A stretch of 64,000 bases of DNA from Blastobasis lacticolella. Taxonomy: Eukaryota > Arthropoda > Insecta > Lepidoptera > Blastobasidae. Shown in pieces: positions 1 through 35,289 of this stretch. Location: positions 15,252,200 through 15,316,199 of the forward strand of contig LR990052.1 in NCBI GenBank assembly GCA_905147135.1. The letters run 5' to 3'. Within the stretch, counting starts at the first letter, position 1, and each line of letters opens with the position of its first letter. Under the pieces are notes generated by a model that saw only the letters and a program-made list of their open reading frames with translations, was not told the DNA's origin and did not search any database. A program made the position numbers and the translations under genes.

Positions 1-53
1 TGAGTAGGTACTTAATTAAAGTTTATTTAACATAAGTATGTAATATGATGGTA

Positions 54-304
54 GAGCTCGTCTAATCTAAAAAGACGCGCCCCACTATCGCATTAACGCA
101 CACAAGCAAGTTTAAAATATGGACGCAATACATATACAAATGCCGTTGTAATTGGTCATTCAGTTGCCGGTGAAATTCAAACGTAGGAGCACGCGTCGTT
201 CATTGGCTCCCACACAGATGAAGTGCCGTTATCAATATTTGCACTCACACATCGAAATCAACTAACTAAGTAGTGGGGCGCGTCATTTTAAACTAGACGA
301 GCTC
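54..304. mobile_element. MITE, TA target duplication, ~37-bp terminal inverted repeats
   Basis: The left end starts GAGCTCGTCTA and the right end finishes TAGACGAGCTC. The arms stay similar for about 37 bp, both running into GACGCGCCCCACTA. TA flanks both ends (52-53 and 305-306). The 251-bp element has no coding capacity, so it is a non-autonomous DNA transposon. The TA duplication fits the Tc1/mariner superfamily, but the family is not recognised. Confidence 0.75.
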
Positions 305-306
305 TA

Positions 307-2235
307 ACAAGGTACCGAACACGAAAATATAACCAAACAAAGTATAAAACGGCCTGCTATTTTGTGCCTACAATCTCCAACTCTACACACACAGTGATGT
401 GGGGGTAGGAAAGCTGTCACATTTACGGTTTAGGTAGGTACGCGTTGCACGCAGTTCCATACACAGGTTCCATAGGACAGCCAGACTGCGCCCTTGTTGT
501 CAACTCCTCCCCTACCTTTTGATAGTAAGTACCCAATGACAATGAGTAGACAGCTCACCTATAAGTAGGTTCATCTTACTGAAGGAGCCTATGGGTAAGT
601 TAATACTTTCTTCGATAGATACTTCCGTAACTAACAGATGAAGAAATGCTCTAGATATGAAATTAAATCGCAAGTTAGTCGACTGTAATCATCGCTCTCA
701 TCAAAATGATAACGCAAGAGAAGCGTTACCTACCATTGCCATAGATATGCCCATAACCGCTAAGTTAAATTCTAAAATTGTACTTAACTCTGTCTGCGCA
801 ACCAGATAGTTTTTTGGTGACATTATAGGTTTATTTTAAATTTCATCAATATCCATTCAGCTGTTTTTATATAAAACTCGGAAACGATATTATTCGTTCA
901 TTGAGCTTGTACCGAACGCAGCCCAATTGTAAGGTTGGCACTTCTGACAAAACAGCTGCCGCTTGTTTCGTTCCGCCAGGGTTTCCATAGTAGATAATTT
1001 CCCCCAAATTTATGGGTTAACTAAGTAGAACGGGATTTGTAAGTGCTTTATAATGTCATTATTTAGGGACTGAATTTGTTAATTATTAAACTTTTTTGTA
1101 TTTTATTAATCTTTTCCTAATCATATTTATTTGTCTACTTAGTGTCTAAGCCAAAAAAAATATCCTCTGTATTAACTACAGATCTCAATGAACGTGGCAT
1201 AAATAGGAACTACCTGTCCACAAACGGGGAAACGTTAATTTTCAATAAACCAAAAGACACTAACGACATCCCCCACGATCATTAAGATATTTAGTTAACG
1301 CAGTAAGATATTTGTCCCAGAATGTCCCATTGTATTACATGCAATTTACTAGCAATATAAGTATAAAATTGTAAATGAATAAATTATTGTTATTAGTTAA
1401 AAAGTTACCTTTTTAGTGGAGTGATCAACAAAAGAATAAGTGAGCGGAGCGAGATCGGAAATTTTGAGTTTTAAAAGCTGGGGTGATCAATGAATGTATG
1501 AGCGAGCACGAAATTTTTAATTATTCCAGATATCCCCACCGACAAATCTAGACCAGTGTTTTTTTTATTTTAAATCCCCAATAGTCAAATAAATTCATCA
1601 GAGTAGGAATTTTTGGAAATAAAAGTTTATAATGTGATGGAGCACAGGCTCCTTGAGGTCGAAAACTTAAATTACCCTACAGTATTTCCAAACAAATCAA
1701 ACCAAAAATTTCATTAAAATCGGAATTATGTCCAGATAAGGCCCCCTAATTTTTACCTGCCATATAAATATATAATATGGTCATATGTAAATACCTTCAC
1801 AGTTCACAAAGATTTAAAAGTACAAAAATTATATTTTTGGGGATATTGGACTTATCGTTAGAGGTAAATATTTTTTGGAGTTGGTAACCCTGTTTGTTGA
1901 CAACGGATGAAAGTGTATAAATATTGTAATCTGTGCAGATAGATATAGAGATAGTTAGTGAGTCGATCAGCAGGTGTGCGGTGATCTTCGTTACTTTTTC
2001 TTTGAGTTCTGTAGATTGTAAAACTTTACCAAAACAGTGTGAAATAAAAACGTGATTTAAATGAAAAATAATAGCTTGTGCTTATAAATTTGTTGATTAC
2101 ACAGAATTATTAAAATGTATCTAAAAATTTTTGTAAATCGGTTGTGATTGTGGCATTTGTGCCTCAGTTTAGATCAATATTTGTAAATATAATTAAGTGG
2201 TAATTAACAGTGAATAGATATTAAACGAATTAGAT
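307..2235. other. Region upstream of the DONSON gene, no gene seen
   Basis: AT-rich sequence with no convincing coding exon on either strand. The last few hundred bases before the start codon at 2236 probably hold the promoter and 5' UTR of the downstream gene. I see no TATA box or other element strong enough to name. Confidence 0.5.
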
Positions 2236-5088
2236 ATGGATCCCCCTTCACCATGGAAGAAGCCCAGCGAAGTGATGCAGCTACACAAACTGAGGAAACG
2301 CAAGAAAGCATTACAGGTAAACAACCATTTTAATTCTATTAAATAATGTTGTAACGCGCACTACCTTTTCTTATATATGAATTGTACCCTTTCTTATATT
2401 TGGTCTCAGGGGTATATTTGATATACCCTGAGCCAGTGATTTGATTAAATATTCTCTTAACATACTTGGATATTTTTAACTCCAAATAATGTGTTTATGA
2501 ATATCACTAATTTTCGACTTTATACCCACAGGACCGTATGAGGCAACCTTCTTTTACAAATAGTGAAGAAATTTCTTCATGTAAACAGAAACAAGTTGAC
2601 TTAGATTTTTCAAGAATTCTCAATGGAGATAAAAGAAAAAATCCATTTTCAAAGTAAGTGTGCATCATGTATGTTTTAAACATGTAACAGTACAAAAGAA
2701 TAGAGTAATCGTGATTTACTATGCAGTACCTAACCAAACCTATTGCTGAATATGTAATTATATCTCATCATATGAACAATGCTACATATTTTTTTTATAC
2801 ATATTGCCTACATTTCCAGGGACAACACACAGCAAGACAAGAAAACTAAAGTTGAAGTGGCTTCTCCCATAGACGAGTCAAGCGATAAAACATTGTTTGC
2901 GATACTCAACTTACCTGCTAAGTTAAATGAGAAGCCCGTAGCTGAAGTTGACACAGCAAAGCTCTCCACATTCTCCAATCTTTTACAGAAGTTCACAGCT
3001 GAACACACAGTGGAAACAGTAAGTGTACATACTAGTTTTATCTAGTGACATTGTGTGGATCTATTTTTGTATATAGGTGTAACTTCCCACATTAGCAAAT
3101 TACTACAATCTCCAAATATCATATCACATCTGAGACTAGCTTAACCTTTTGCCTACATATATGGAGTGACATTTTTACGAAAGCGACATTTTACTGCTGT
3201 AACTTTGAGGATATGATATTTTGCGAAATTCTCATGTTGCATTTTTCGCCTTTTGTGATTGCCACATTAAATAATAATAAATAATCGTGGACAAATTCAC
3301 ACAGCGCCATCTAGCCCCAAAGTAAGCAAAGCTTATGTTATGGGTACTAGATAACTGATAAACTACTTATATACTTTTAAATACATACTTATTACACATT
3401 AATTCCATACTATGCAATATTCCAATCCCTACCTTACCAATTGATCAAAGTACCCTATACAATATTTTTCTTTTTGTAGCATATTGTGGAGAAGACATAT
3501 AAACATTTACCCATTGATTGGTCATTGAAAACCAGGATAAGATTAATGTCACCAAAGCCATTTGCGTGGACCGCAAAACTGAAAGCAAGTGAAGAAGCAT
3601 CAGGAATTACAGGGTAAGTATATTATTAATTATGACTAACTACTGGTTAAAAGTTTTTCAATACCTGCCAGATTTGGAATTTGATAAAACTCTCCAGTCC
3701 ATTAATGTGAAGGATGATCAAGCCCAACTGTTGGTTTTAAACAGCTTTTGACTTATTGTAACCACATAGCCACTAGTAATCAGATTGAACTTTAAAATTG
3801 TTTCCATAAATTACTTTTTACTTAGAGAATTATTTAACCGCAGATTGCTTTATTACCCCTTACACTTGATACAAACTCGTAAAGTAAAATATTTTGGCAC
3901 CTTCCAGCAAAATGCTATATTTCAATAGAAATGGCAAAACAATAGAGTGTGCTAATTTAAGAAACTATCTGAATTATAATTCTCTATCCCATCAGATTCG
4001 TTCGATGTGTCGACACGTCGCAATCGTCCACTCTGGACACGTCTCCCCGAGCTCGGTTCCACCAAGCCTGCCTGTACTGGCAGCACCCTCACCTGCCGTG
4101 GCTAGAACTCTTCCCACGGTCCTCGGGGAAGGTCTCGGCCACCAGCTTCATGGCAACCAACGAGGAGGTGAAGCAAGCACTGCTCAGAGAATGGACCGAG
4201 AGCTTCAGGTCGCTGTTTCAGGTAATAAAATGAGATTTATTTCAATTTTATTTATTTGTATAGCGCAATGGGTGAGATGAGATGAGCATTAATGAGTTTA
4301 TAGTTATGACATTAATGAGTTAATAATTTTTATAGATGACATCAATCCATGTATTTATCCTCTAGCTAGGTCTTGGATCTCGCAAGCTACCGCGGCGTCC
4401 TAAGTTGACAAATGGTAGATTGTGTAAATCGGAATACCTGTTATCAGGAGAAATCGTCATTTTTGGAATAAAATTGTTACTCTGAACGGATTTTGATGAA
4501 ATTTGGCCGTAATGCAGCTTATACTACTACTACTAGAGCACATAGTTTATGATCTATCCTGAAATTCAAAGTGGTTTCAGCGGGATCCGGTCCGGAACAT
4601 AAAAACCGATTTTACGCGGACCTTTTAGTAATATTACAGTTACTGATTCACCAGCCCGTTGGGTATAGTTGGGTCTTAAAACATCAAGTTCAAGTGGAAC
4701 GATGTGGTCTCTGCCTACCCCTTCGGGAAAAAGATATTACGTTATGTTTGTAATTGTAATCTTTATATATATTATATTATATATATATATATATATATAA
4801 TTTTTCTGTGAGTGTGTATGTCACTGAACTTCTCTCAAACGACTGGACCGATTTTGATGAAATTTTTTGTGTGTGTTCAAGGGGATCTGGGAATGGTTTA
4901 GATTCACAATTTTTTAAAAAAAGTTTGAAATTTTCAAATTAAAGACGTGTAGACAGGACAACGTCTGTCGGGTCCGCTAGTTATATATATAATTCTTCTG
5001 TGAGTGTGTATGTCACTGAACTTCTCTCAAACGACTGGACCGAATTTGATGAAATTTTTTGTGTGTGTTCAAGGGGATCTGGGAATGG

Positions 5089-5122
<34 letters not shown>

Positions 5123-8100
5123 CTGAACAGACAGGCAGTTGGAACAACTGATAGATTCACAATTTTGTCAGAATGTTTTAGCTTATTAAAAAAAGTTTGA
5201 AATTTTCAAATTAAAGACGTGTAGACAGGACAACGTCTGTCGGGTCCGCTAGTATATGTTATAAAACACCCTCATTCACCCTCCACAGCTCGTACGCGCG
5301 CGGCACTGCCCCTACTTCTACGTGTGCGCGAACACGTTCACGTGTCTCTTCCGCGCTGCCGGGCTCTGCGGGGAAGCGGAGCCCAGCGCGATGCTCGCAC
5401 CCACCACGAGGGGGCTAAGGCAGACGCTACAGCAGGAAGGTAAGTGAGGAAGAAGATTCCAAGCTTATTACCATAGAAGTCACTGGGTTGTATAGGTCAA
5501 CAAGCCTGTAACAATTTCAATTCACTGTTGGAGTGAACCTATTCTTCGATTCGCCGTAATCTCCACGCTTGCCAAGGTGGTTCACGATCTCACCATAGTA
5601 TTAGTATTCTACATATAATCACACTTAATTACACATCAGAAAATGCTGCTACCCATCTTCTGGTCTATGGAGGTCCTATTAAAGTTCATCATTTCAATTT
5701 ATACACAGCTCAAAACTGCAAGAGAACAGTTATTATTAAATACTAATAAATCATAATTAATTGAAAATTCGAATGTTTGTTCCTCCACCAATCACGCAAA
5801 AAAGACATGGTCGTAGAGTAGTATCTGCAAATTAAGGGCTATCGCGAATCTAAATTCCATTGTGTTGTCATAAAAGTCGTGACATTGGTCAGAATCAAAC
5901 GCTGAAAGTTGACATTTACTGGTGTTGACGTTAGCTCACTTCATCCGCAGGACATCTACAGTACCTATAAACATAGGCCCCTGCCCTTTCCTCTCCCTTC
6001 GGCTTTATTCAACGTGCCTACCTCAAAAGCCAATAACATATTATAATATAGACACTGCTACCTTGCAATATCACAATATAATAAAGACATTGCTACATTT
6101 CAGATGTTGAATTCACGATGCCTCTGAGGCCGGATGGCAAGAAGAAGCTGAACAATTCCAACGACGACCTGCCAAAGAACTCCTCGCACGACAGCTGCTA
6201 TGACACCATGGACGAGCCCAAGTCCCAGCAGGCAGGCGAGGACTCAGGAGATGAGGAGGACCCTGATCAGTTCCTGTCAGAGTTGGGCCTCGAGAATGAT
6301 TTCATTAAGAAGATCAATAATAATCAGGTGAGTCGGTGTATAGATTTATTAGTTTTGCTTACCCTTGGTTTATACAGTTTCTGTGTCTCACAAAGTAATA
6401 GTCGAGTTAGACTGACCGTTAACTTACCTACTATAAAACTCAACATTGTCCTTTATTTTATTTGTTAGTACGATATTTCTCACGCTTGACAGATCTCCCA
6501 CCAGTTACTAGTGACTCTCATATAAATCCGCTTTGCGTTTATTAGACTAAAGTACGAAACGGTCTCCCATCCATTTCCAAGACTGCGTGCGTTGCTTAAC
6601 TTTGGTTGTCTCGCAAGTACACCGCCATTACACTAGGGCCGCTTCACTAAATAACACACACGTCTTTGTTTATTTTATTCTTTTTTTTATATGGTTTTGT
6701 TTGGATGTGGTCTTTGTTATGCAATAAATGTCATTTCATTTCATTTTTTCTTTTCCCCAGACCCGAGTAACCAATCAGCAAGAGAGTAGCGTGGACAGCG
6801 CAGCGGAGTCCCTCATATTGGTGCGAGGCTCGGAGGCTCAAGCTTTGTTCAACTTCCTACTGAACTGCAAGTCGGTGGTGAGCCCCACCGGGCCGTTCGC
6901 GGGGGTGCCGCCCACGCTGCTGGCGCCCACGGCTTTCCACGGGGGCACTTTGCAGTCTCTGAAGGTTGGTGACACACCTACCCTCTAGCAACAGTCATTT
7001 CCTACCTCCCTATAACCAATTCGCTGTAGAGTTAATCTGTGAGATTATCTATGGCCTTTCGAGAAAGAGAAAAGGTCACCATTTCTATTTTCGGGTGATA
7101 GCCTGTAACAATGCGCGGTTACACTTCCTCTACTTACTATTCCTTAAAAAATCTCTTTGACTGATCTTGAGAGATGCTTAACTCATGAGTAGTATCTATC
7201 TTCCAAGTGCGTCAAAACGCGACGTGTACACCTTGCGTCAATCGTTATGGAGTTAACTAGTCGGAAGTTAGCAGCGAGTGAAATTGTATGCCGGATTATT
7301 CAAATTGTGATGCTGTTTGGTGGTTAATAACTTCATACTTACAATGAAACATAGCATAGAATGCTTTTGCTTTTTTAATTTTTTATACAATTCATGATTT
7401 AGGAATGTACTAGCGCTCGTAGCTAACATCCGAGCCGCTATGAAAGCGTGTGATACAACTCGATTAACCGGTCCCACTCTCCTCAGATGCGGCAAACCTC
7501 GCTCGTATCGGACGGAAAACGCTACCACTCGCTCGAGATCCGCGGGCCCATACTGCCCACGGCGGTCTCTGCACTGCTGGCCGTGCCTCGGTCGGCGGCC
7601 TACAGCGCGGGCACTGCCAGCCATCCACATACGCTGGCCTTCACATGGGCAGCAGCCAATGTGGCCAAAGGTGAGACAATATTCTAATGCCCGATTGTTT
7701 AGCTAAGTACACAACAGAAAATGCTTCGGCCCATTTTCTAAGCTACGGAGCTGGCTGAGAGGCCTTTGCCGACATCTTATGGGCTGGTGCATTATTATGT
7801 TTTTGGTGCATTGTCATTAGGTTTTTGTGTTCATTCTTCATGTCTTCATATATCAATGACAAAAATGTATGGTGTACTACTAGCTCTTCGAAATAGGAAG
7901 TTATTTATAAATTTACAATTTTGTTAATTGGGTGAGGATGATTTGATGTGTAATAGTCATTGAATAACAAATATTTTTTTTATGTGTGCGGCATTGGCAG
8001 CGCATGCTCACTTAAAAGTCTGCCTGGTGGTGGCATGGGGGTCGGGTCGTTCTCTTCCCTCAAATATGGTTGAATTGGACGATGGCTGGGCCCTGCGTCA

Positions 8101-8884
8101 TGCTCGTGAACGGGTGCTGCCTTGGTGGACTGGCCTGCTTTTGCTGTGCCATTTTTTATGTTTTTGAATTCATTTTTATTTTTAGTTATCTTGACCGATT
8201 TGTAGAGGTTCACATCATATTCCAATCAAGACAGGCTCACTCAAATTAAATTGACAAATGTATCAATGCAATGTAATCATATTTAAATGTACCTGTGGGT
8301 TTCTTGCCGTTTCTTTTTCCCACAGATGGTCATTTTTCTAACTGAAGCGGCATACTGACAGACAGACGACATTCTTTTTACTTATTTGTTCCGAGCTCAG
8401 GGGCGACGCGGGTAGGCCGGCTGGTGCGTGCGGGTGTGAGCGCCGGCGGGCTGGCTGGGGCCGGGCGCGCGCCGCACATGATTCGCCTAGGCGGTTATGT
8501 GCGTGGCGCGTATCGGTGCCCGGTGTCTCGCCGGAGTGAGCCCTCGCGCGCGCTGATCGGTCTGCATGCGTCGCCCCCTACCTGGATGAGCTCGCTTAAC
8601 TTCCCTTTGTTTTCCGTTAGATTTTTGACTTTTGAAAAGAGATTAATTAACGTAATCCTAATTCAATAAATACATTTTCATTCTCTTATTATAATTTCTT
8701 TGCAGACGAATCCACAAAAGAGAATGAACCTAGCCAATTCACGAAGGCTTTCAACAAGGAGAATCTCTCAGACTGCGGCATCAGCGAGCATTTGCTACAG
8801 CATTTCTGCTCCTCTGATCCTAGTCTCATGAAACCATTGGACAGTGTGAAGTACAACCCTGAAGATGACACGTATTCGTGGTGA
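2236..8884 (+). CDS. hd: DONSON / humpty dumpty replication protein, 10 exons
   Basis: Exons: 2236-2316, 2532-2653, 2820-3018, 3480-3613, 3996-4221, 5289-5439, 6104-6327, 6761-6964, 7487-7670, 8706-8884. All have GT-AG borders and matching phases, and give 567 aa, close to human DONSON (566 aa). The family (Drosophila humpty dumpty) is a nuclear replication-fork protein that helps load GINS onto MCM to build the CMG helicase and protects forks. Family-like blocks are HIVEKTYKHLPIDWSLKTR (about aa 135-153), FVRCVDTSQSSTLDTSPRAR (about aa 180), CPYFYVCANTFTCLFRAAGL (about aa 261) and the final KYNPEDDTYSW. An acidic segment (SGDEEDPDQFLSELGL) lies near aa 355. There is no enzyme motif, as expected. 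The first ATG was chosen because the exon runs into good splice sites and starts MDPPSPWKKPSEVM. Introns carry a SINE piece, two Helitron-like repeats and a GC-rich block. Confidence 0.93.
3268..3398 (-). mobile_element. SINE family A, copy 1, tail-side fragment
   Basis: Lies in intron 3 of the DONSON gene. It matches the body of the fuller copies at 21980, 19512 and 33770 (CACACAGCGCCATCTAG, then AAGCAAAGCTT) but lacks the tRNA-like head. Confidence 0.7.
4762..4800. repeat. (TA)n microsatellite
   Basis: Almost pure TA/TATAT tract in intron 5 of the DONSON gene, directly before the first Helitron-like unit. Confidence 0.85.
4799..4980 (+). mobile_element. Helitron-like non-autonomous element, unit 1
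   Basis: Starts near CTGTGAGTGTGTATGTCACT. It ends with a small bulged hairpin (GACAGGACAACGTCTGTC), then GGGTCCGCTAG followed by T. A 3' hairpin close to CTAG with a T after it is the usual Helitron end. The 5' limit is uncertain. It is one of a head-to-tail pair. Confidence 0.55.
4992..5252 (+). mobile_element. Helitron-like non-autonomous element, unit 2
   Basis: Second copy of the same element, directly after unit 1 and ending in the same hairpin plus GGGTCCGCTAG and T. It differs by an internal (ATT)n tract at about 5092-5121 and about 50 bases that unit 1 lacks, so unit 1 looks like a deletion derivative. Confidence 0.55.
8395..8590. other. GC-rich block in intron 9 of the DONSON gene
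   Basis: About 200 bases of strikingly GC-rich sequence (for example GCGCCGGCGGGCTGGCTGGG) inside an otherwise AT-rich 1-kb intron. The plus strand is open for about 80 codons, but no known domain is recognisable and no splice sites frame it. It may be part of a transposable element or a recently inserted segment. Confidence 0.4.
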
Positions 8885-9062
8885 CAACAGTAGATGTTAG
8901 AATGTCCTGCAGTCGGAAGATTTGAACGAGAAGCAACCTGCTGTCATATTAAAACTGGCCGTGTAATACATAGGACACTTTTTAGTCGGACGACAGCAGC
9001 TGGCTTATCCTTCAAATCTCTCTGCTGTTATGTTACCTGTATTTGAAATCATGAATGAATTA

Positions 9063-9068
9063 AATAAA
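9063..9068 (+). terminator. Poly(A) signal of the DONSON gene
   Basis: AATAAA 179 bases after the stop codon, the first canonical signal in the 3' UTR. Confidence 0.75.
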
Positions 9069-9179
9069 TATTTTGTGTATATTTGTGATTATTTTTATCC
9101 ACTCCTTTTCCGACCAATGTCCATCCATTGACCATGGGGAATTCAAAGAAAACAAGACATAATTCACTTAATTGTACGA

Positions 9180-9185
9180 TTTATT
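9180..9185 (-). terminator. Poly(A) signal of Mi-2
   Basis: Reads AATAAA on the minus strand, about 200 bases past the candidate stop at 9381. With the signal at 9063-9068 it places the two convergent 3' ends less than about 100 bp apart. Confidence 0.6.
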
Positions 9186-9380
9186 CAGTTTTCATTTTTG
9201 GTAAATTAAAAAATAAAAATTTCATAAGTCCACAATTTCACTTACAATACACAGATTCGTACAGATCAGAATGAAATAAATAATATTGTGAGAGTTTTAA
9301 AATGACAATAATAATAATATTATTATTTACGTTACTTAACATAAAACTGCTCTAAACACTATTAATAATTATTTATCACT

Positions 9381-33245
<23,865 letters not shown>

Positions 33246-33769
33246 TTGATTTAATTTTATATCACAACCACTGATACAATCAAAGATTTTTGTCTAGAAA
33301 ATATAAAGGACGCGCAGTTTTTTGCGACAAATGGTAATTAATTCGGAAATTGATGCCGCCGTCACTACGCTGAACTAGCAAGCACGCGAGAGAAAGCGAG
33401 GAGATCTCACTATCTCCCTTCGACATGTGCGTATAGTAGAAAAATAAAGACATTTAAATGTGACCATAAGATAATTTGAAAACTACTAAATTTGGACGTA
33501 TTGGGGCATTTTTAGTCAGTTACTTTAAAAAGTAAAAAGTGTACTTCAGCGTGCCTTACTAGATGGCGCTGCTTATACAAGATTCTCAAGTATTGAATTT
33601 GATAGCTGAAGTTGCTCGGGAAGATGTTTCGTTAAAAATTTTTGTATATTTTTTGAGAAGAAAGTGCAAAATGTCTACATTTTTATACACCTAACGTTTT
33701 GATTTATTTTTGAGAATCGTGTCTAATGAACGCCATTTGTTACATTTATTTAAACGATTTTTTCTTTTT
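33246..33769. promoter_or_regulatory. Probable Mi-2 promoter and 5' UTR region
   Basis: Directly upstream of the Mi-2 start codon on the minus strand. The sequence just before the ATG (ATCAA) resembles the insect initiation context. No TATA box or initiator can be named, so the role follows from position only. Confidence 0.4.
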
Positions 33770-34051
33770 AAATAAAATAAATAAATAAATATTCGTGGAC
33801 AAATTCACACAGCGCCATCTAGCCCCAAACTAAGCAAAGCTTGTACTATGGGTGCTAGATAACTGATATATTACTTAAATACTTTTAAATACATACTTAT
33901 TATATATAACACACCCAGACCCGTAACAGAAATTAAAATTCATCATTTCAATTTCTGCCCGGCCGGGAATCGAACCCGGGACCTCTTGCGTGGCAGACGC
34001 AATGCATGCACTATTGAACGGCATGTTGACTATTGAACCACTCAGGTCGTC
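33770..34051 (-). mobile_element. tRNA-derived SINE family A, copy 4
   Basis: Nearly full length in minus orientation: AAATAAAATAAATAAATAAA tail side at the left, GCCCGGCCGGGAATCGAACC (B box complement), and CACTCAGGTCGTC head end at the right. The head holds a short internal duplication around TATTGAAC. Confidence 0.85.
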
Positions 34052-34645
34052 AATTTAATCGGTTATCGGAAAATCTCCCATTTAATACTAACGGTTACGT
34101 TTACTATCGACAGGTATTCGACTAAGATTGAAATTCAACATTACAATACTAGGTATCCACTTAGTCAAACAGTGTTCAATGTCATTTATCCGTCGCTCAA
34201 CCCTGGACACTACTGTATCCAAAATGTAGAACATTCAGAAATATAAAGGTTTTAATACTTTCGCGGTTATTCACTACACTTTCATCGCACATGTTATCGG
34301 GTTCATTACCATGGTAAGTATTATTTTTACCTCGATATTTCGACTCAATTGCATGCATCATAGTGACGAGTAGACTACAGAATGTCTTTATTTCTTTTTG
34401 CTGACCTCTTCTAGGTTAAAATAGCCATCACTTTCCTCTAGAAGACGGCTACCATTCCTATCATTCAATTACTCAATCGAAATAGAAGCAGACTTAGAAG
34501 ACATAAAAATACTTCATTATTATCATCATATATTTAAGACTATAATTCTTGTCGGTGGAGCAATCGCCACTACTCTATACCTGCCTGTTGACAGATTATC
34601 CCCAGTGCTTTATTTCCTACACGTCTTTCCAGTATTCAAATCTAA

Positions 34646-35052
34646 AGCGCGCTCCACATGTTCGCCGAAACTTCCGGCGAAACTTTTGCCGGGACTTTGG
34701 TCGGCCTCTACATTCTCGCCTATTAGGGGTGTCAAAACGCGTCGACATTATATCGATTCATCGGTGTAATATCGCTAATCTGCTATAAACAGGGTCACAG
34801 AGGTGATAGCACCTGCTCTACTGTAATTACTTGATCTACTAATATCCTGGATCATGGTCAAGAGTACCCCGAATCTGTTACGGGAAAAAGCGCTAGGAAT
34901 ATAAATATAAAATCGATCGAATCGAGACGACAACAAACTATCTCTACTTAGTCTATGAAATAGGCGAGACATGCCAAATATGCACGGGACTACACGAATA
35001 CTACCTCTACATTCTCTTGTTCCCGCGGAACTGTCCACATGTGGAGCGCGCT
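34646..35052. mobile_element. MITE with TAA target duplication (PIF/Harbinger-like)
   Basis: Ends are AGCGCGCTCCACATG and its reverse complement. TAA sits at both flanks (34643-34645 and 35053-35055). It is 407 bp, non-coding. A 3-bp TWA duplication is typical of PIF/Harbinger elements; the family assignment is inference. Confidence 0.75.
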
Positions 35053-35289
35053 TAAGCCTTCTTTTTTAAGTTTAGAATTAATTTTTTAGTTTGTTTTATT
35101 TGTATTGATTATATTTTTATACAGAAACGTTAAGAAATGTACCGATTAGGTTTCACATACACTATTTATTTTTAACCCACACCCAGTATTGTTTACAATA
35201 CAATGTTAAAATTCCCTACTTCAATTAAGGGTGAGCAAACCAAAGGTTGAAATCAAATGACTTTGGCTTATCATATGGACACCGAGAGA

